From Gemmatimonadales bacterium (GTDB lineage Bacteria > Gemmatimonadota > Gemmatimonadetes > Gemmatimonadales > GWC2-71-9): a DNA stretch of 64,000 nucleotides. The notes below the pieces were generated by a model. It saw nothing but the letters and a program-made list of their open reading frames with translations. It made no database searches and was not told the origin of the DNA. The DNA lies in NCBI GenBank assembly GCA_011772755.1, contig WVYX01000244.1, positions 15,960-79,959 of the forward strand, given 5' to 3'. Position 1 is the first letter of the stretch, and every line of letters begins with the position of its first letter. Shown here piece by piece: positions 1-6,919 of this stretch. A program made the position numbers and the translations under genes.

Positions 1-41
1 AGAACGTCCCGGGAGTCCTCGGTCAGGTAGGCGTCGGCCAT
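1..41 (-). CDS. 5' end of an unidentified gene (partial)
   Basis: Reading leftwards from an ATG at 39-41, an open frame of 13 codons runs off the window edge (MADAYLTEDSRDV). No clear Shine-Dalgarno precedes it, and so short a fragment cannot be assigned to a family. It would be divergent from the TPR gene that starts at 154. The call rests only on an open frame and a plausible start, so it is weak. Confidence 0.3.
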   Translation of the reverse strand, partial: MADAYLTEDSRDV

Positions 42-111
42 GGGAATTGGGATACTAGCCCCAGAAACACGTGGTGACAACCATCTGAAAGGTGAGTGGC
101 GGCTGACCAGA

Positions 112-135
112 GTCTAGGCGTCCGGGCGTCCAGCA
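112..135. repeat. Three tandem degenerate 8-base units
   Basis: Units GTCTAGGC, GTCCGGGC and GTCCAGCA follow each other in exact 8-base register just upstream of the TPR gene. The first unit resembles the CGTCTANN units at 36019-36042. This is one of about eleven such arrays in the window. Confidence 0.55.
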
Positions 136-153
136 ATTATCTTCCCGCTCCAG

Positions 154-588
154 ATGGGCTTCTGGAAACGCCTCCTTGGTCGCCGCCGCGATGCGGATCT
201 GAAGCCTCAGCGGCTCGACTATCTCAACGAGGCGCTGGCGCTGGAGCGGCAGGGTGATTACGACGCTGCATTGACTTCCTACCGTTTGGCGCTACGCGAC
301 CGCCCGACCGATGCCCGCGTGTTGCAGAACATGGCGATCGCCTACACCAAGACCAATCGGCCCGACGAGGCGATCCGCCATTACCGCCGCGCCCTCGAGG
401 TGGACGCCGACCTGCCCGGTGCCCACTACGGACTGGCCTTCCTCCTCATGCGTCGTGGAGAGACCGAAGCGGCGGCGCAGCATCTCAAGGTCTTTCTGGA
501 GCACCCTCTTCGAGGTCCCGACGCTGACAGGTGGATTGAGCACGCCCAGCAGGCGCTGGCACAATTGGAAGCCCGGGAGGTACCCTGA
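154..588 (+). CDS. TPR repeat protein
   Basis: A 144-residue soluble protein with a basic N-terminus (MGFWKRLLGRRR) followed by tetratricopeptide repeats. Two repeats are clear at about residues 24-57 (RQGDYDAALTSYRLALRDRP) and 58-91 (TKTNRPDEAIRHYRRALEV), and a weaker third runs to about 125. TPR solenoids mediate protein-protein contacts; no enzymatic domain is visible. There is no signal peptide, so it is probably cytoplasmic or attached to the membrane face by its basic start. Its TGA stop overlaps the probable CTG start of the next lipoprotein gene, suggesting translational coupling. The partner is unknown. Confidence 0.85.
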   Translation: MGFWKRLLGRRRDADLKPQRLDYLNEALALERQGDYDAALTSYRLALRDRPTDARVLQNMAIAYTKTNRPDEAIRHYRRALEVDADLPGAHYGLAFLLMRRGETEAAAQHLKVFLEHPLRGPDADRWIEHAQQALAQLEAREVP

Positions 589-1322
589 GGCGCTGGCTGG
601 GACTCGTGGCGTTAGCCCTCGCCTGTACCGAAATCGCCGGCGATCTCGGTAGAGTCGTGGCCATCGACATCGTTGGCTCTCTCAACCCAAGCGTGGAGGA
701 AGGTGATACGCTGCAGCTTCGGGCCCGGGCACTGGACGCGGCGGGAGATTCAGTCCCCGAGGCTACGATCATCTGGGCCATCCTGGACACAGGCAAAGTT
801 GGGTTCACCCTAGACACCGCCACGGGACTCGTCACCGCCGATACCGTGGGACAGGGCCGCGTGCGGGCCAGCGTCGACAACCTGGTCTCTGGGATCGTCA
901 CCGTGGCCGTCGTCCCCGCACCCGATAGCGTGGCCCCTGTCACCGAGCAGCGTACGACGGTAGCTGCGACGGCCGTGGCCTCACCACCCCTCACCGTGGC
1001 GCTGTACGATCTGACCTCGACCCCCGGGCAGCAACTCGCGCTCGCCAACAAGCCGGTGCATTTTGACGTTGTGGACCCGCCACCCGGGAGCGCCACGGCG
1101 GAGGGGTTCTTTCTGGCAACCACCGATACGGTCCCAGGACCCGACCCCCACCGGGTCGTGGCGATGACCGGAGGCACTGGCCAGGCGACGGCGACGGTTC
1201 GACGGCAGAGTGGCGCCATGCAGCCTGACAGCGTAATCGTGGACGCCGTTGCACTCACCGCAAGGGGCGACAGCGTGGTGGGATCACCAGTGCGGTTCGT
1301 CGTGTTGTTTGAGAGCAACTGA
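585..1322 (+). CDS. Ig-like domain lipoprotein
   Basis: Exported protein of about 245 residues. An obvious lipoprotein signal (RRWLGLVALALAC) is complete only if translation starts at CTG 585, inside the CTGA overlap with the upstream stop; GGGAGG lies at 575-580. The first conventional start, GTG 606, would remove the basic n-region (MALALAC). The mature part begins like a bacterial Ig-like (Big_2-type) domain: VEEGDTLQLRARALDAAGD, then the GxVTAD and GxGxVRA turns, at about residues 30-100. A second beta-rich region with no recognised family runs to the C-terminus. It is probably anchored in the membrane. The function is unknown. Confidence 0.7.
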   Translation: MRRWLGLVALALACTEIAGDLGRVVAIDIVGSLNPSVEEGDTLQLRARALDAAGDSVPEATIIWAILDTGKVGFTLDTATGLVTADTVGQGRVRASVDNLVSGIVTVAVVPAPDSVAPVTEQRTTVAATAVASPPLTVALYDLTSTPGQQLALANKPVHFDVVDPPPGSATAEGFFLATTDTVPGPDPHRVVAMTGGTGQATATVRRQSGAMQPDSVIVDAVALTARGDSVVGSPVRFVVLFESN

Positions 1323-1363
1323 GCTGAATGGGAACAGGACAGCAAGGGAGCCGGAGGTGAGCC

Positions 1364-3166
1364 GTGAACGCTCCTGAGACGCTCAACGAGCTTTTCTTCG
1401 CTGCCGTAGAGCGCTTCAGCTCGAAGCGCGCGGCGTTGCGGTACAAGGACGGAGATGTGTGGCGCGACATCACCCACCAGGAAGTGGCGCGCCGGGTTCA
1501 CCACGTCGCTGTCGGTCTGATCGAGTTGGGCATCCGCCCCGGCGAGCGTGTGGCGATCCTCTCCGAGAACCGCCCCGAGTGGGCCGTCACCGATTTCGCC
1601 TGCCTGACCGCCGGTTTCGCCGACGTGCCCATCTATCCCACGCTTCCAGCTGCGCAGATCGCGTACCTTCTGAACGACTCCGGAGCCCGGGCCATTTTCG
1701 TCGAGAATAGCCTGCAGTACGACAAGGTAGCGGCGATACGCGACGAGGTGTCGGCGACCGAGCACGTCATCGCGTTCGACGTCCAGGAGGGAATGGAGGG
1801 ACCGGGCGTGATCAGCTTTCAGGAGTTGGTACAGCGTGGCGCCGCTGCCGAGGACAAGCACCCCAACTACCGCAAAGACGCCCTCTCGGCAAAGGGGGGA
1901 GATCTCGCGACGCTGATCTACACCTCAGGCACCACGGGGCCGCCGAAGGGGGTCATGCTCACCCACTACAACTTCTGCTCCAACGTGGTGAGCGCTCTCA
2001 AGGTACTGTCCGTCGGGCCCGACGATTCCGCCCTGTCACTCCTCCCGCTCTCCCACAGCTTCGAGCGGATGGCCGGCCACTACACCATGTTCCACGCCGG
2101 CGTCACCATCAACTACGCCGAGAGCATCGAGCAGGTACCGGCGAACCTGCAAGAAGTGAAACCGACCGTAGTGCTCTCGGTGCCACGCCTGTTCGAGAAG
2201 ATCTACGCACGGGTGCTGGAGAACGCGATGGCCGGTGGGGCGCTCAAGCGCCGCATCTTCTTCTGGGCGCGCCGGAACGCGGAGCGCTGGGCGGATCGCA
2301 CCTTGGCAGGCCAACCCATCCCCGCAGTCCTGGCCTTCAAGAAGAAGCTGGCAGACCGGCTTGTGTTCTCGAAGCTTCGGGCGCGTACCGGCGGGCGGGT
2401 GCGGTTTTTCGTGTCGGGCGGAGCCCCCCTCAACCCTGAGATCGCCAAGTTCTTCTACGCGGCTGGCCTGGCGATCCAGGAGGGCTACGGACTCACGGAG
2501 ACGTCACCGGTGATCGCCGTCAACGCCATTGAGAACCTGCGAATAGGGACTGTCGGGCGGCCAATCCCTGGCGTGGAGGTCAAGATCGCTCCGGATGGAG
2601 AGATCATCTGCCGCGGCCCGAACGTGATGCAGGGATACTACAACAAGCCCGAGGCGACGCAGGAAGCCATCGACGAACAGGGCTGGTTCCATACCGGCGA
2701 TATCGGAGACCTGGACGACGACGGCTTCCTCAAGATCACTGACCGGAAGAAGGACCTGATCGTCACCGCAGGCGGGAAGAAGGTGGCGCCTCAGCCGATT
2801 GAGAACATGATCAAGACGAACAAGTACGTGCTGAACGCTGTGATGGTCGGCGACAAGCGGAAGTTCCCAGCACTACTCGTGGTGCCCAACCTCGAAGCCC
2901 TGAGCAAGTGGGCCGGGGAGCGCAACCTGTCGGTGGACCAACCCTCCGCATTCCTGTCGCAGCCCGACGTGGTTGCGAAGATGGAACGAGAGGTGATGGG
3001 AAGCCTGCGGGATCTCGCCAGCTTCGAGATGCCCAAGAAGATGACACTGCTCGAGCAAGACTTCACGATCGAAAACGGCGAACTCACACCGACGCTCAAA
3101 GTGAAGCGGCGAGTGGTGGAGGACAAGTATAGGGACAAGATTGAGGCGTTGTATGCGGAGGAGTAG
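1364..3166 (+). CDS. Long-chain fatty-acid--CoA ligase (AMP-forming)
   Basis: A 600-residue member of the ANL adenylate-forming superfamily that activates long-chain fatty acids to acyl-CoA through an acyl-adenylate. The P-loop-like A3 motif YTSGTTGPPKG is at about residue 186, the A5 motif YGLTETSP at about 374, and the A7/A8 motifs WFHTGDIGDLDDDG and ITDRKKDLIVTAGGKKVAP at about 440-470, ending in the catalytic-Lys region. Length and the linker helix fit the bacterial FadD/FAA1-like AMP-binding group. The GTG start at 1364 has GGAGGTGA nine bases upstream. It stands alone before a convergent repeat/hairpin. Substrate chain length cannot be read from the sequence. Confidence 0.92.
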   Translation: MNAPETLNELFFAAVERFSSKRAALRYKDGDVWRDITHQEVARRVHHVAVGLIELGIRPGERVAILSENRPEWAVTDFACLTAGFADVPIYPTLPAAQIAYLLNDSGARAIFVENSLQYDKVAAIRDEVSATEHVIAFDVQEGMEGPGVISFQELVQRGAAAEDKHPNYRKDALSAKGGDLATLIYTSGTTGPPKGVMLTHYNFCSNVVSALKVLSVGPDDSALSLLPLSHSFERMAGHYTMFHAGVTINYAESIEQVPANLQEVKPTVVLSVPRLFEKIYARVLENAMAGGALKRRIFFWARRNAERWADRTLAGQPIPAVLAFKKKLADRLVFSKLRARTGGRVRFFVSGGAPLNPEIAKFFYAAGLAIQEGYGLTETSPVIAVNAIENLRIGTVGRPIPGVEVKIAPDGEIICRGPNVMQGYYNKPEATQEAIDEQGWFHTGDIGDLDDDGFLKITDRKKDLIVTAGGKKVAPQPIENMIKTNKYVLNAVMVGDKRKFPALLVVPNLEALSKWAGERNLSVDQPSAFLSQPDVVAKMEREVMGSLRDLASFEMPKKMTLLEQDFTIENGELTPTLKVKRRVVEDKYRDKIEALYAEE

Positions 3167-3175
3167 GCAAGGTCA

Positions 3176-3244
3176 ACGGCATCACGGGATGACGGCATGA
3201 CGGCATAGGAGGCTGAACCACCCATAGTGCCGTTATGCCGTCAT
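3176..3244. repeat. Octamer array with inverted copy; possible terminator
   Basis: Four 8-base units (ACGGCATC, ACGGGATG, ACGGCATG, ACGGCATA) at 3176-3207 are followed by complementary units GTGCCGTT and ATGCCGTC at 3227-3242. Positions 3189-3205 pair with 3228-3244 over 17 bp, with one G-T pair and a 22-base loop. It lies in the gap between two convergent genes, so it could stop transcription from both sides, although no T-tract follows. Confidence 0.6.
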
Positions 3245-3252
3245 GCTCTCTC

Positions 3253-3864
3253 TCACCGTTTCTGCCCCACCCACAGTCCTCCCCCTGAAGCGAGTTGCTC
3301 AACACCCGGTACCGTCGCCCCCTCTCCGAAGACGACTACCCTCAGCCCCCGGAGCACCAGTCGGGCCGCTTCACTGAGCCACGGTGCGCGTCCGTGCTCA
3401 TGGTCAAGCACGACACCGCGGGCCATGGACGAAGTGAGGGGAATTGCCTCCCACCCCCGAAGCAGACTCAGCACCGGCGACGGTTCCACATCAGGCGGCG
3501 CGTTGATCCCCACGAAATGAACACCGTCGAGCAGTCGGGCGAGTCCCCTGGCGACGCGGGCCGCTTCACCCACGAGCACCACGTAGCCTCCCGGGCTCGC
3601 GAGTCCCAACAGGGCCTGCACGACTGAGGGACCCGGCGGTGCCACCGGCTCCGCCCTGCCGGAGGCAGGCAACGGCGGATCGGACACTTGCAGGTCCAAC
3701 AGCGCGACACCATCACGGATCGGGTAAACGTTCTTGCAGACCGGACAACCGATGGAGCCCTGCGCCACCCTGCGGCCGACCATCTCCTCCGGCACGAGCA
3801 CGCATGGCTGCTTGTCATCATTGCAGTGGGGACACCGAAGGAACTCGGCCAGCTCGATGAACAC
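3253..3864 (-). CDS. Trm112-type zinc-finger protein with methyltransferase-like fold
   Basis: About 203 residues from GTG 3864; GTG 3900 is an alternative and neither has a good Shine-Dalgarno. Near the N-terminus, LRCPHCNDD and, about 35 residues later, GCPVCKNVYPIRDGV form the two CxxC knuckles of a Trm112/UPF0434-like zinc fold. The rest (GGYVVLVGEAARVARGLA, then HFVGINAPP and VVLDHEHG) has the spacing of a class I Rossmann methyltransferase but no convincing SAM-binding GxGxG. Zinc-ribbon plus methyltransferase proteins often act on RNA or small metabolites; here the catalytic half looks degenerate. It lies downstream of, and probably co-transcribed with, folE and the SDR gene. Confidence 0.6.
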   Translation of the reverse strand: MFIELAEFLRCPHCNDDKQPCVLVPEEMVGRRVAQGSIGCPVCKNVYPIRDGVALLDLQVSDPPLPASGRAEPVAPPGPSVVQALLGLASPGGYVVLVGEAARVARGLARLLDGVHFVGINAPPDVEPSPVLSLLRGWEAIPLTSSMARGVVLDHEHGRAPWLSEAARLVLRGLRVVVFGEGATVPGVEQLASGGGLWVGQKR

Positions 3865-3952
3865 GGGAATGCGGACTAACGTTGATGGGGGCGGACGCAC
3901 GCCGACCGTGTAAGGGCGGCCCTTGATGGCTGTAGGCCGTGGGCTGACGGCC

Positions 3953-4651
3953 TCATCCCACCGGCATGAGCCTGATCCAATCCACGTTGACGTGGGGAGG
4001 ACGGGTGACAGCGTACAGCACCGCATCCGCCACGTCGGTGGGAAGCAGCATCGTGCTGCGGCTCGGTAAGTCGTCTCTGCCGTCGGGATCCAGGGAATCC
4101 CACAGCTTGGTGTCGGTGGGCCCCGGTGATACGAGGGTCAGGCGGATGCCGCTACCTCGGAGCTCTTCCGCGAGCACTTCGTGCAGCCCTCGCACACCAT
4201 ACTTGCTCGCGCCGTAGGCGACATTCTCCGGATAGGGGCGGTGGTCCACCACGCTCCCAATGGTGACCAGATGGGTGTCCCCACTCCGGGCGAGGTGGGG
4301 CAGCAGCGCCCGCAGCACCAAAAAGGGTCCCACGAGGTTTACCCTGAGCTGTTCCTCGAATTCGGACTTGCTCGTGTCGCTCAGCGGTTTGAGCAAGAAC
4401 GCTCCAGCATTGTTGACCACGATATCCGGCGCCCGGACCTCGTGCAGCATTCGCTCCACGGCACGCTGTATGTCATCCTCCCGGGTCACGTCGCAACGAA
4501 TCTCCAGGCGAGGCCCCGCACTCCGTTCCGTGAAGCTGCGGGCCAATCCAATGACCTGAGCGCCAGCGTCTTCGAGCCGATCGGCGATTACCCGTCCGAT
4601 CCCTCGGCTGGCGCCGGTGACCAAAGCGACTTTGTCGGCGAGCGCCGTCAC
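3953..4651 (-). CDS. Short-chain dehydrogenase/reductase (SDR)
   Basis: A 232-residue classical SDR, an NAD(P)-dependent oxidoreductase. The cofactor loop TGASRGIG is at residues 12-19, NNAG at 80-83, catalytic Ser near 133 (IGSVVD), and Tyr146/Lys150 in YGASK. ARSFTER after the second strand carries an Arg that would suit NADPH. Translation starts at GTG 4651 inside a GTGA overlap with the folE stop, so the two proteins are made together. That pairing hints at a pteridine substrate (FolM, dihydropteridine or sepiapterin-reductase-like), but SDR specificity cannot be read from the sequence. No membrane segment is present. Confidence 0.85.
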   Translation of the reverse strand: MTALADKVALVTGASRGIGRVIADRLEDAGAQVIGLARSFTERSAGPRLEIRCDVTREDDIQRAVERMLHEVRAPDIVVNNAGAFLLKPLSDTSKSEFEEQLRVNLVGPFLVLRALLPHLARSGDTHLVTIGSVVDHRPYPENVAYGASKYGVRGLHEVLAEELRGSGIRLTLVSPGPTDTKLWDSLDPDGRDDLPSRSTMLLPTDVADAVLYAVTRPPHVNVDWIRLMPVG

Positions 4652-5292
4652 TCGAGCCAGCTACCGCCGTGCGCAAGCCGCAGGAACTCATCCCGCGTCT
4701 TGTCGTCAAGGAAGCTGCCGCGCAGCGCACTGGTCACTGTCTTGGAGTGTTGCTTCTCCACGCCACGCATCATCATGCAGAGGTGGTACGCCTCGATCAC
4801 GACGCCCACTCCCCGGGGCTCGAGAACCTCCACGAGCGCGTCCGCTACTTGATCGGTCAGCCGTTCCTGCAGCTGCAAGCGCCGCGCAAAGACATCCACC
4901 ACGCGCGGGATCTTCGAGAGTCCTACGATCTTCCCATTCGGCAAATACGCCACGTGTGCCTTGCCGAAGAACGGCAGGAGGTGGTGCTCGCACATCGAGT
5001 AGACCTCGATATCCCGCACCATGATCATGCTGTCGTGGGGTTCTTCGAAGATCGCTTCGCGGACGATGTCCGGCACCGAGTCGTTGTAGCCTCTAGTCAG
5101 CCAGCGGAACGCGGACTCCACTCGCGCAGGCGTGCGGGCAAGGCCGTCCCGTTCGGGTTCCTCACCCAGCAGCTCCAGCATCCGGCGGACTAGCTGTTGG
5201 AATTCCATCTCACTGGCCGCTGGCGTGAGACGAACGACCTTGGGTTCCGTATCGTTCTTCGATAGGTCACGGGCAGGTTGCTGCTTATCCAC
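4648..5292 (-). CDS. folE: GTP cyclohydrolase I
   Basis: A 214-residue type I GTP cyclohydrolase, converting GTP to 7,8-dihydroneopterin triphosphate, the first step of folate and pterin synthesis. The zinc ligands are Cys101 and His104 in [10 protein letters not shown] and Cys172 in HLCMMMRG. The substrate loops [20 protein letters not shown] and [14 protein letters not shown] are intact. The family decamerises through its C-terminal tunnel domain. GTG 5290-5292 is preceded by AGGAG at a seven-base spacing. It heads a leftward operon with the SDR and the Trm112-type protein. No dihydroneopterin aldolase or pterin-tetrahydropterin synthase is visible nearby. Confidence 0.95.
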   Translation of the reverse strand: MDKQQPARDLSKNDTEPKVVRLTPAASEMEFQQLVRRMLELLGEEPERDGLARTPARVESAFRWLTRGYNDSVPDIVREAIFEEPHDSMIMVRDIEVYSMCEHHLLPFFGKAHVAYLPNGKIVGLSKIPRVVDVFARRLQLQERLTDQVADALVEVLEPRGVGVVIEAYHLCMMMRGVEKQHSKTVTSALRGSFLDDKTRDEFLRLAHGGSWLE

Positions 5293-5683
5293 TAATTCAC
5301 TCCTGTTGTGCGAGAATGCCTACTGCCTCGGCCATCAGCGCACGGCCAGCTCTGCTGGCGCGCGGCATGGGAACTGCTAATCTAGCAGGAAACGACGCTG
5401 GAAACCGAGGCTGGGACCGGGCCTGGCCGCCGGGCGGCGACGCGCGAGGACACACAAAGTGCGGGAACGAAGAGGAATTATTGAAGCCCGAGTTCACAGG
5501 AACCGTGCCCTAGCTGCAACTTCTGCCTTCCCCGCAGGGGCGTGCCATCAGTCACCGCAAGCGGGCACGTTGTCGAGCTTGTTGGCTCAATAATAAGAGC
5601 TCTTCGCTCCCGCGATGTGCGAGTCTATAATAGGATGCGTGCAAAAGGGCGTCAAGAAAGCAAATCCCTCCAGTGAGGTCGGG
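5293..5683. other. 391-base divergent intergenic region
   Basis: Lies between folE (leftward) and the small membrane protein gene (rightward). Apart from the folE ribosome-binding site and a TATAAT box at 5626, I see no open frame with coding character, no tRNA and no convincing riboswitch fold. A 66-codon leftward frame at 5297-5497 has no start signal and a low-complexity translation. Confidence 0.5.
5603..5631 (+). promoter_or_regulatory. Putative promoter of the small membrane protein
   Basis: A perfect TATAAT at 5626-5631 lies 17 bases after a weak -35-like TTCGCT at 5603-5608, about 50 bases upstream of ATG 5684. The region is AT-rich compared with its surroundings. The strength of the -10 box is the main argument. 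Confidence 0.45.
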
Positions 5684-5836
5684 ATGAATCTCGTGTTTGC
5701 TGCAGCGCTCGTGTGCCTTCTGGCGTGGATCATGCTCGCCTTTGTGGTGGCGATTCCCAGCGGGTGGGTCCACGTGCTGCTCGCGGCGGGATGCCTCCTC
5801 CTAACGAAACGCATCATCGAGGCGAACCGACCCTAG
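5684..5836 (+). CDS. Small membrane protein, lmo0937/DUF5670-like
   Basis: A 50-residue protein of two hydrophobic helices separated by a short loop: VFAAALVCLLAWIMLAFVV at residues 3-21, then IPSGWVHVLLAAGCLLL, ending in a short basic tail KRIIEANRP. Length, the central G-W/F-hydrophobic pattern and the basic tail match the lmo0937 (DUF5670) family of tiny membrane proteins, which are often stress-linked and of unknown function. ATG 5684 has GAGGTCGGG just upstream and is preferred over an upstream ATG that would add 23 polar residues. It is monocistronic, with its own TATAAT box. Confidence 0.7.
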   Translation: MNLVFAAALVCLLAWIMLAFVVAIPSGWVHVLLAAGCLLLTKRIIEANRP

Positions 5837-5950
5837 CGCCGTCCCGACTGCTCGAGTCCAACCATTGACCCGAGAGGGAAAGCGTTGTCCAGACATCGCC
5901 CTAGCCGTGTTCCTCGGGAAAACGGGGGCAGCGCGATGCAACAGCACTAG

Positions 5951-6919
5951 TCAGATTTCCCAGTTCGAGAACAGCACCTCGCCCGCAGGTAGGACCGCCT
6001 CCGGAAACTGCTCCAGCGTCATCCGCAGGTCTGTCCAGCGCACCCGGTAACCCCGGGCCGTGAGCAACCGGTATGCCGTGGAGTATCCGGTTTGGCAGCG
6101 AATGGCCACCCGACGAACACGCAAAGCGGCCGCGCAGGCCTCCAGCGCAACCAACAGTCGGACGAACGACTCGCCGGAATCGGCAAACAGCTTGAGCACC
6201 CGTAGTTCATCGGCGGCGCGGGCTTCGGCCAGTGGCGCCGAGTGCCACAATGCGAAGCCGGCGATCTCCTGGTCACCTTGCAGCACGATGGTGTCGCCGA
6301 TCCCAAGTTCCTCGGTCAGATCGATCTCCCGTCCGAAATCGCACCCCGGTGCGGACCGATCGAGTCGGTCCCGGCAGCGCTGCAGCATGGCGGCCCGGTC
6401 GGACGACGCCAGGCGACCCAGCCGGCAGAACTCACCGGCGACGCGTCGCCGGGAGGCCTCGCCCGTCATGGTGATGGTCAGGTACTTCGGAAGGAAGCCC
6501 AATTGGGCGTAGAAACCGATGTTCTCCACCGTCCGAGGCATCGTCTCGAGACCCAGCGTCCTGACGGCTCGGCCATGGAGCCACTCGATCGCCGTCTCGA
6601 CGACGACGCGCCCCACACCCATACCCTGGCGATCCGTTCGCACGGCGAGGGGGCCCATCCACCCTTCCGACCCCGAACAGTGAGCAATGTTGAACGCGAC
6701 GACCTCGTCGCGCTCGTCGCACCACAGCATCGCCCCGTCGCCTGAGTCGCTGATCGCGTAGTGCCAGATATCGGCGTTGAGCCGCGGGACCCGCACACCC
6801 ACCAGGCCGTCCCGCCGATAGCGGTCGGTAAACGCCTCGGAGAACACCCGGTTCATCGCCGGCACATCGTCCAGCGACGCCGTCCGTGGACCCACGAGCG
6901 TTCGCTCAGGCCGCAACAT
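5951..6919 (-). CDS. Two-domain GNAT N-acetyltransferase
   Basis: 322 residues from ATG 6919, which has GGGGAGG three bases upstream and lies 14 bases inside the Rad50 gene. The N-terminal half is a normal GNAT domain: the acetyl-CoA loop motif RTDRQGMGVGRVVVETA lies at about residues 95-111, followed by VENIGFYAQLGF, the typical beta-6/alpha-4 signature. The C-terminal half repeats the fold in degenerate form (FALWHSAPL, VRLLVALEACAAALRVRRV, YSTAYRLLTARGYRV). It is the last gene of the repair operon. The substrate is unknown; tandem GNATs modify small amines, antibiotics or proteins. Confidence 0.8.
   Translation of the reverse strand: MLRPERTLVGPRTASLDDVPAMNRVFSEAFTDRYRRDGLVGVRVPRLNADIWHYAISDSGDGAMLWCDERDEVVAFNIAHCSGSEGWMGPLAVRTDRQGMGVGRVVVETAIEWLHGRAVRTLGLETMPRTVENIGFYAQLGFLPKYLTITMTGEASRRRVAGEFCRLGRLASSDRAAMLQRCRDRLDRSAPGCDFGREIDLTEELGIGDTIVLQGDQEIAGFALWHSAPLAEARAADELRVLKLFADSGESFVRLLVALEACAAALRVRRVAIRCQTGYSTAYRLLTARGYRVRWTDLRMTLEQFPEAVLPAGEVLFSNWEI

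Noticed and set aside
485-1861. 458-codon open frame on the minus strand across the lipoprotein and acyl-CoA ligase genes
   Set aside because: It is antisense to two well-supported genes, its translation is low-complexity (Ser/Thr/Arg-rich), and it has no ribosome site. Long antisense frames are expected at this GC content.
5297-5497. 66-codon minus-strand frame upstream of folE
   Set aside because: Poor composition, no ribosome site, and it occupies the folE leader.
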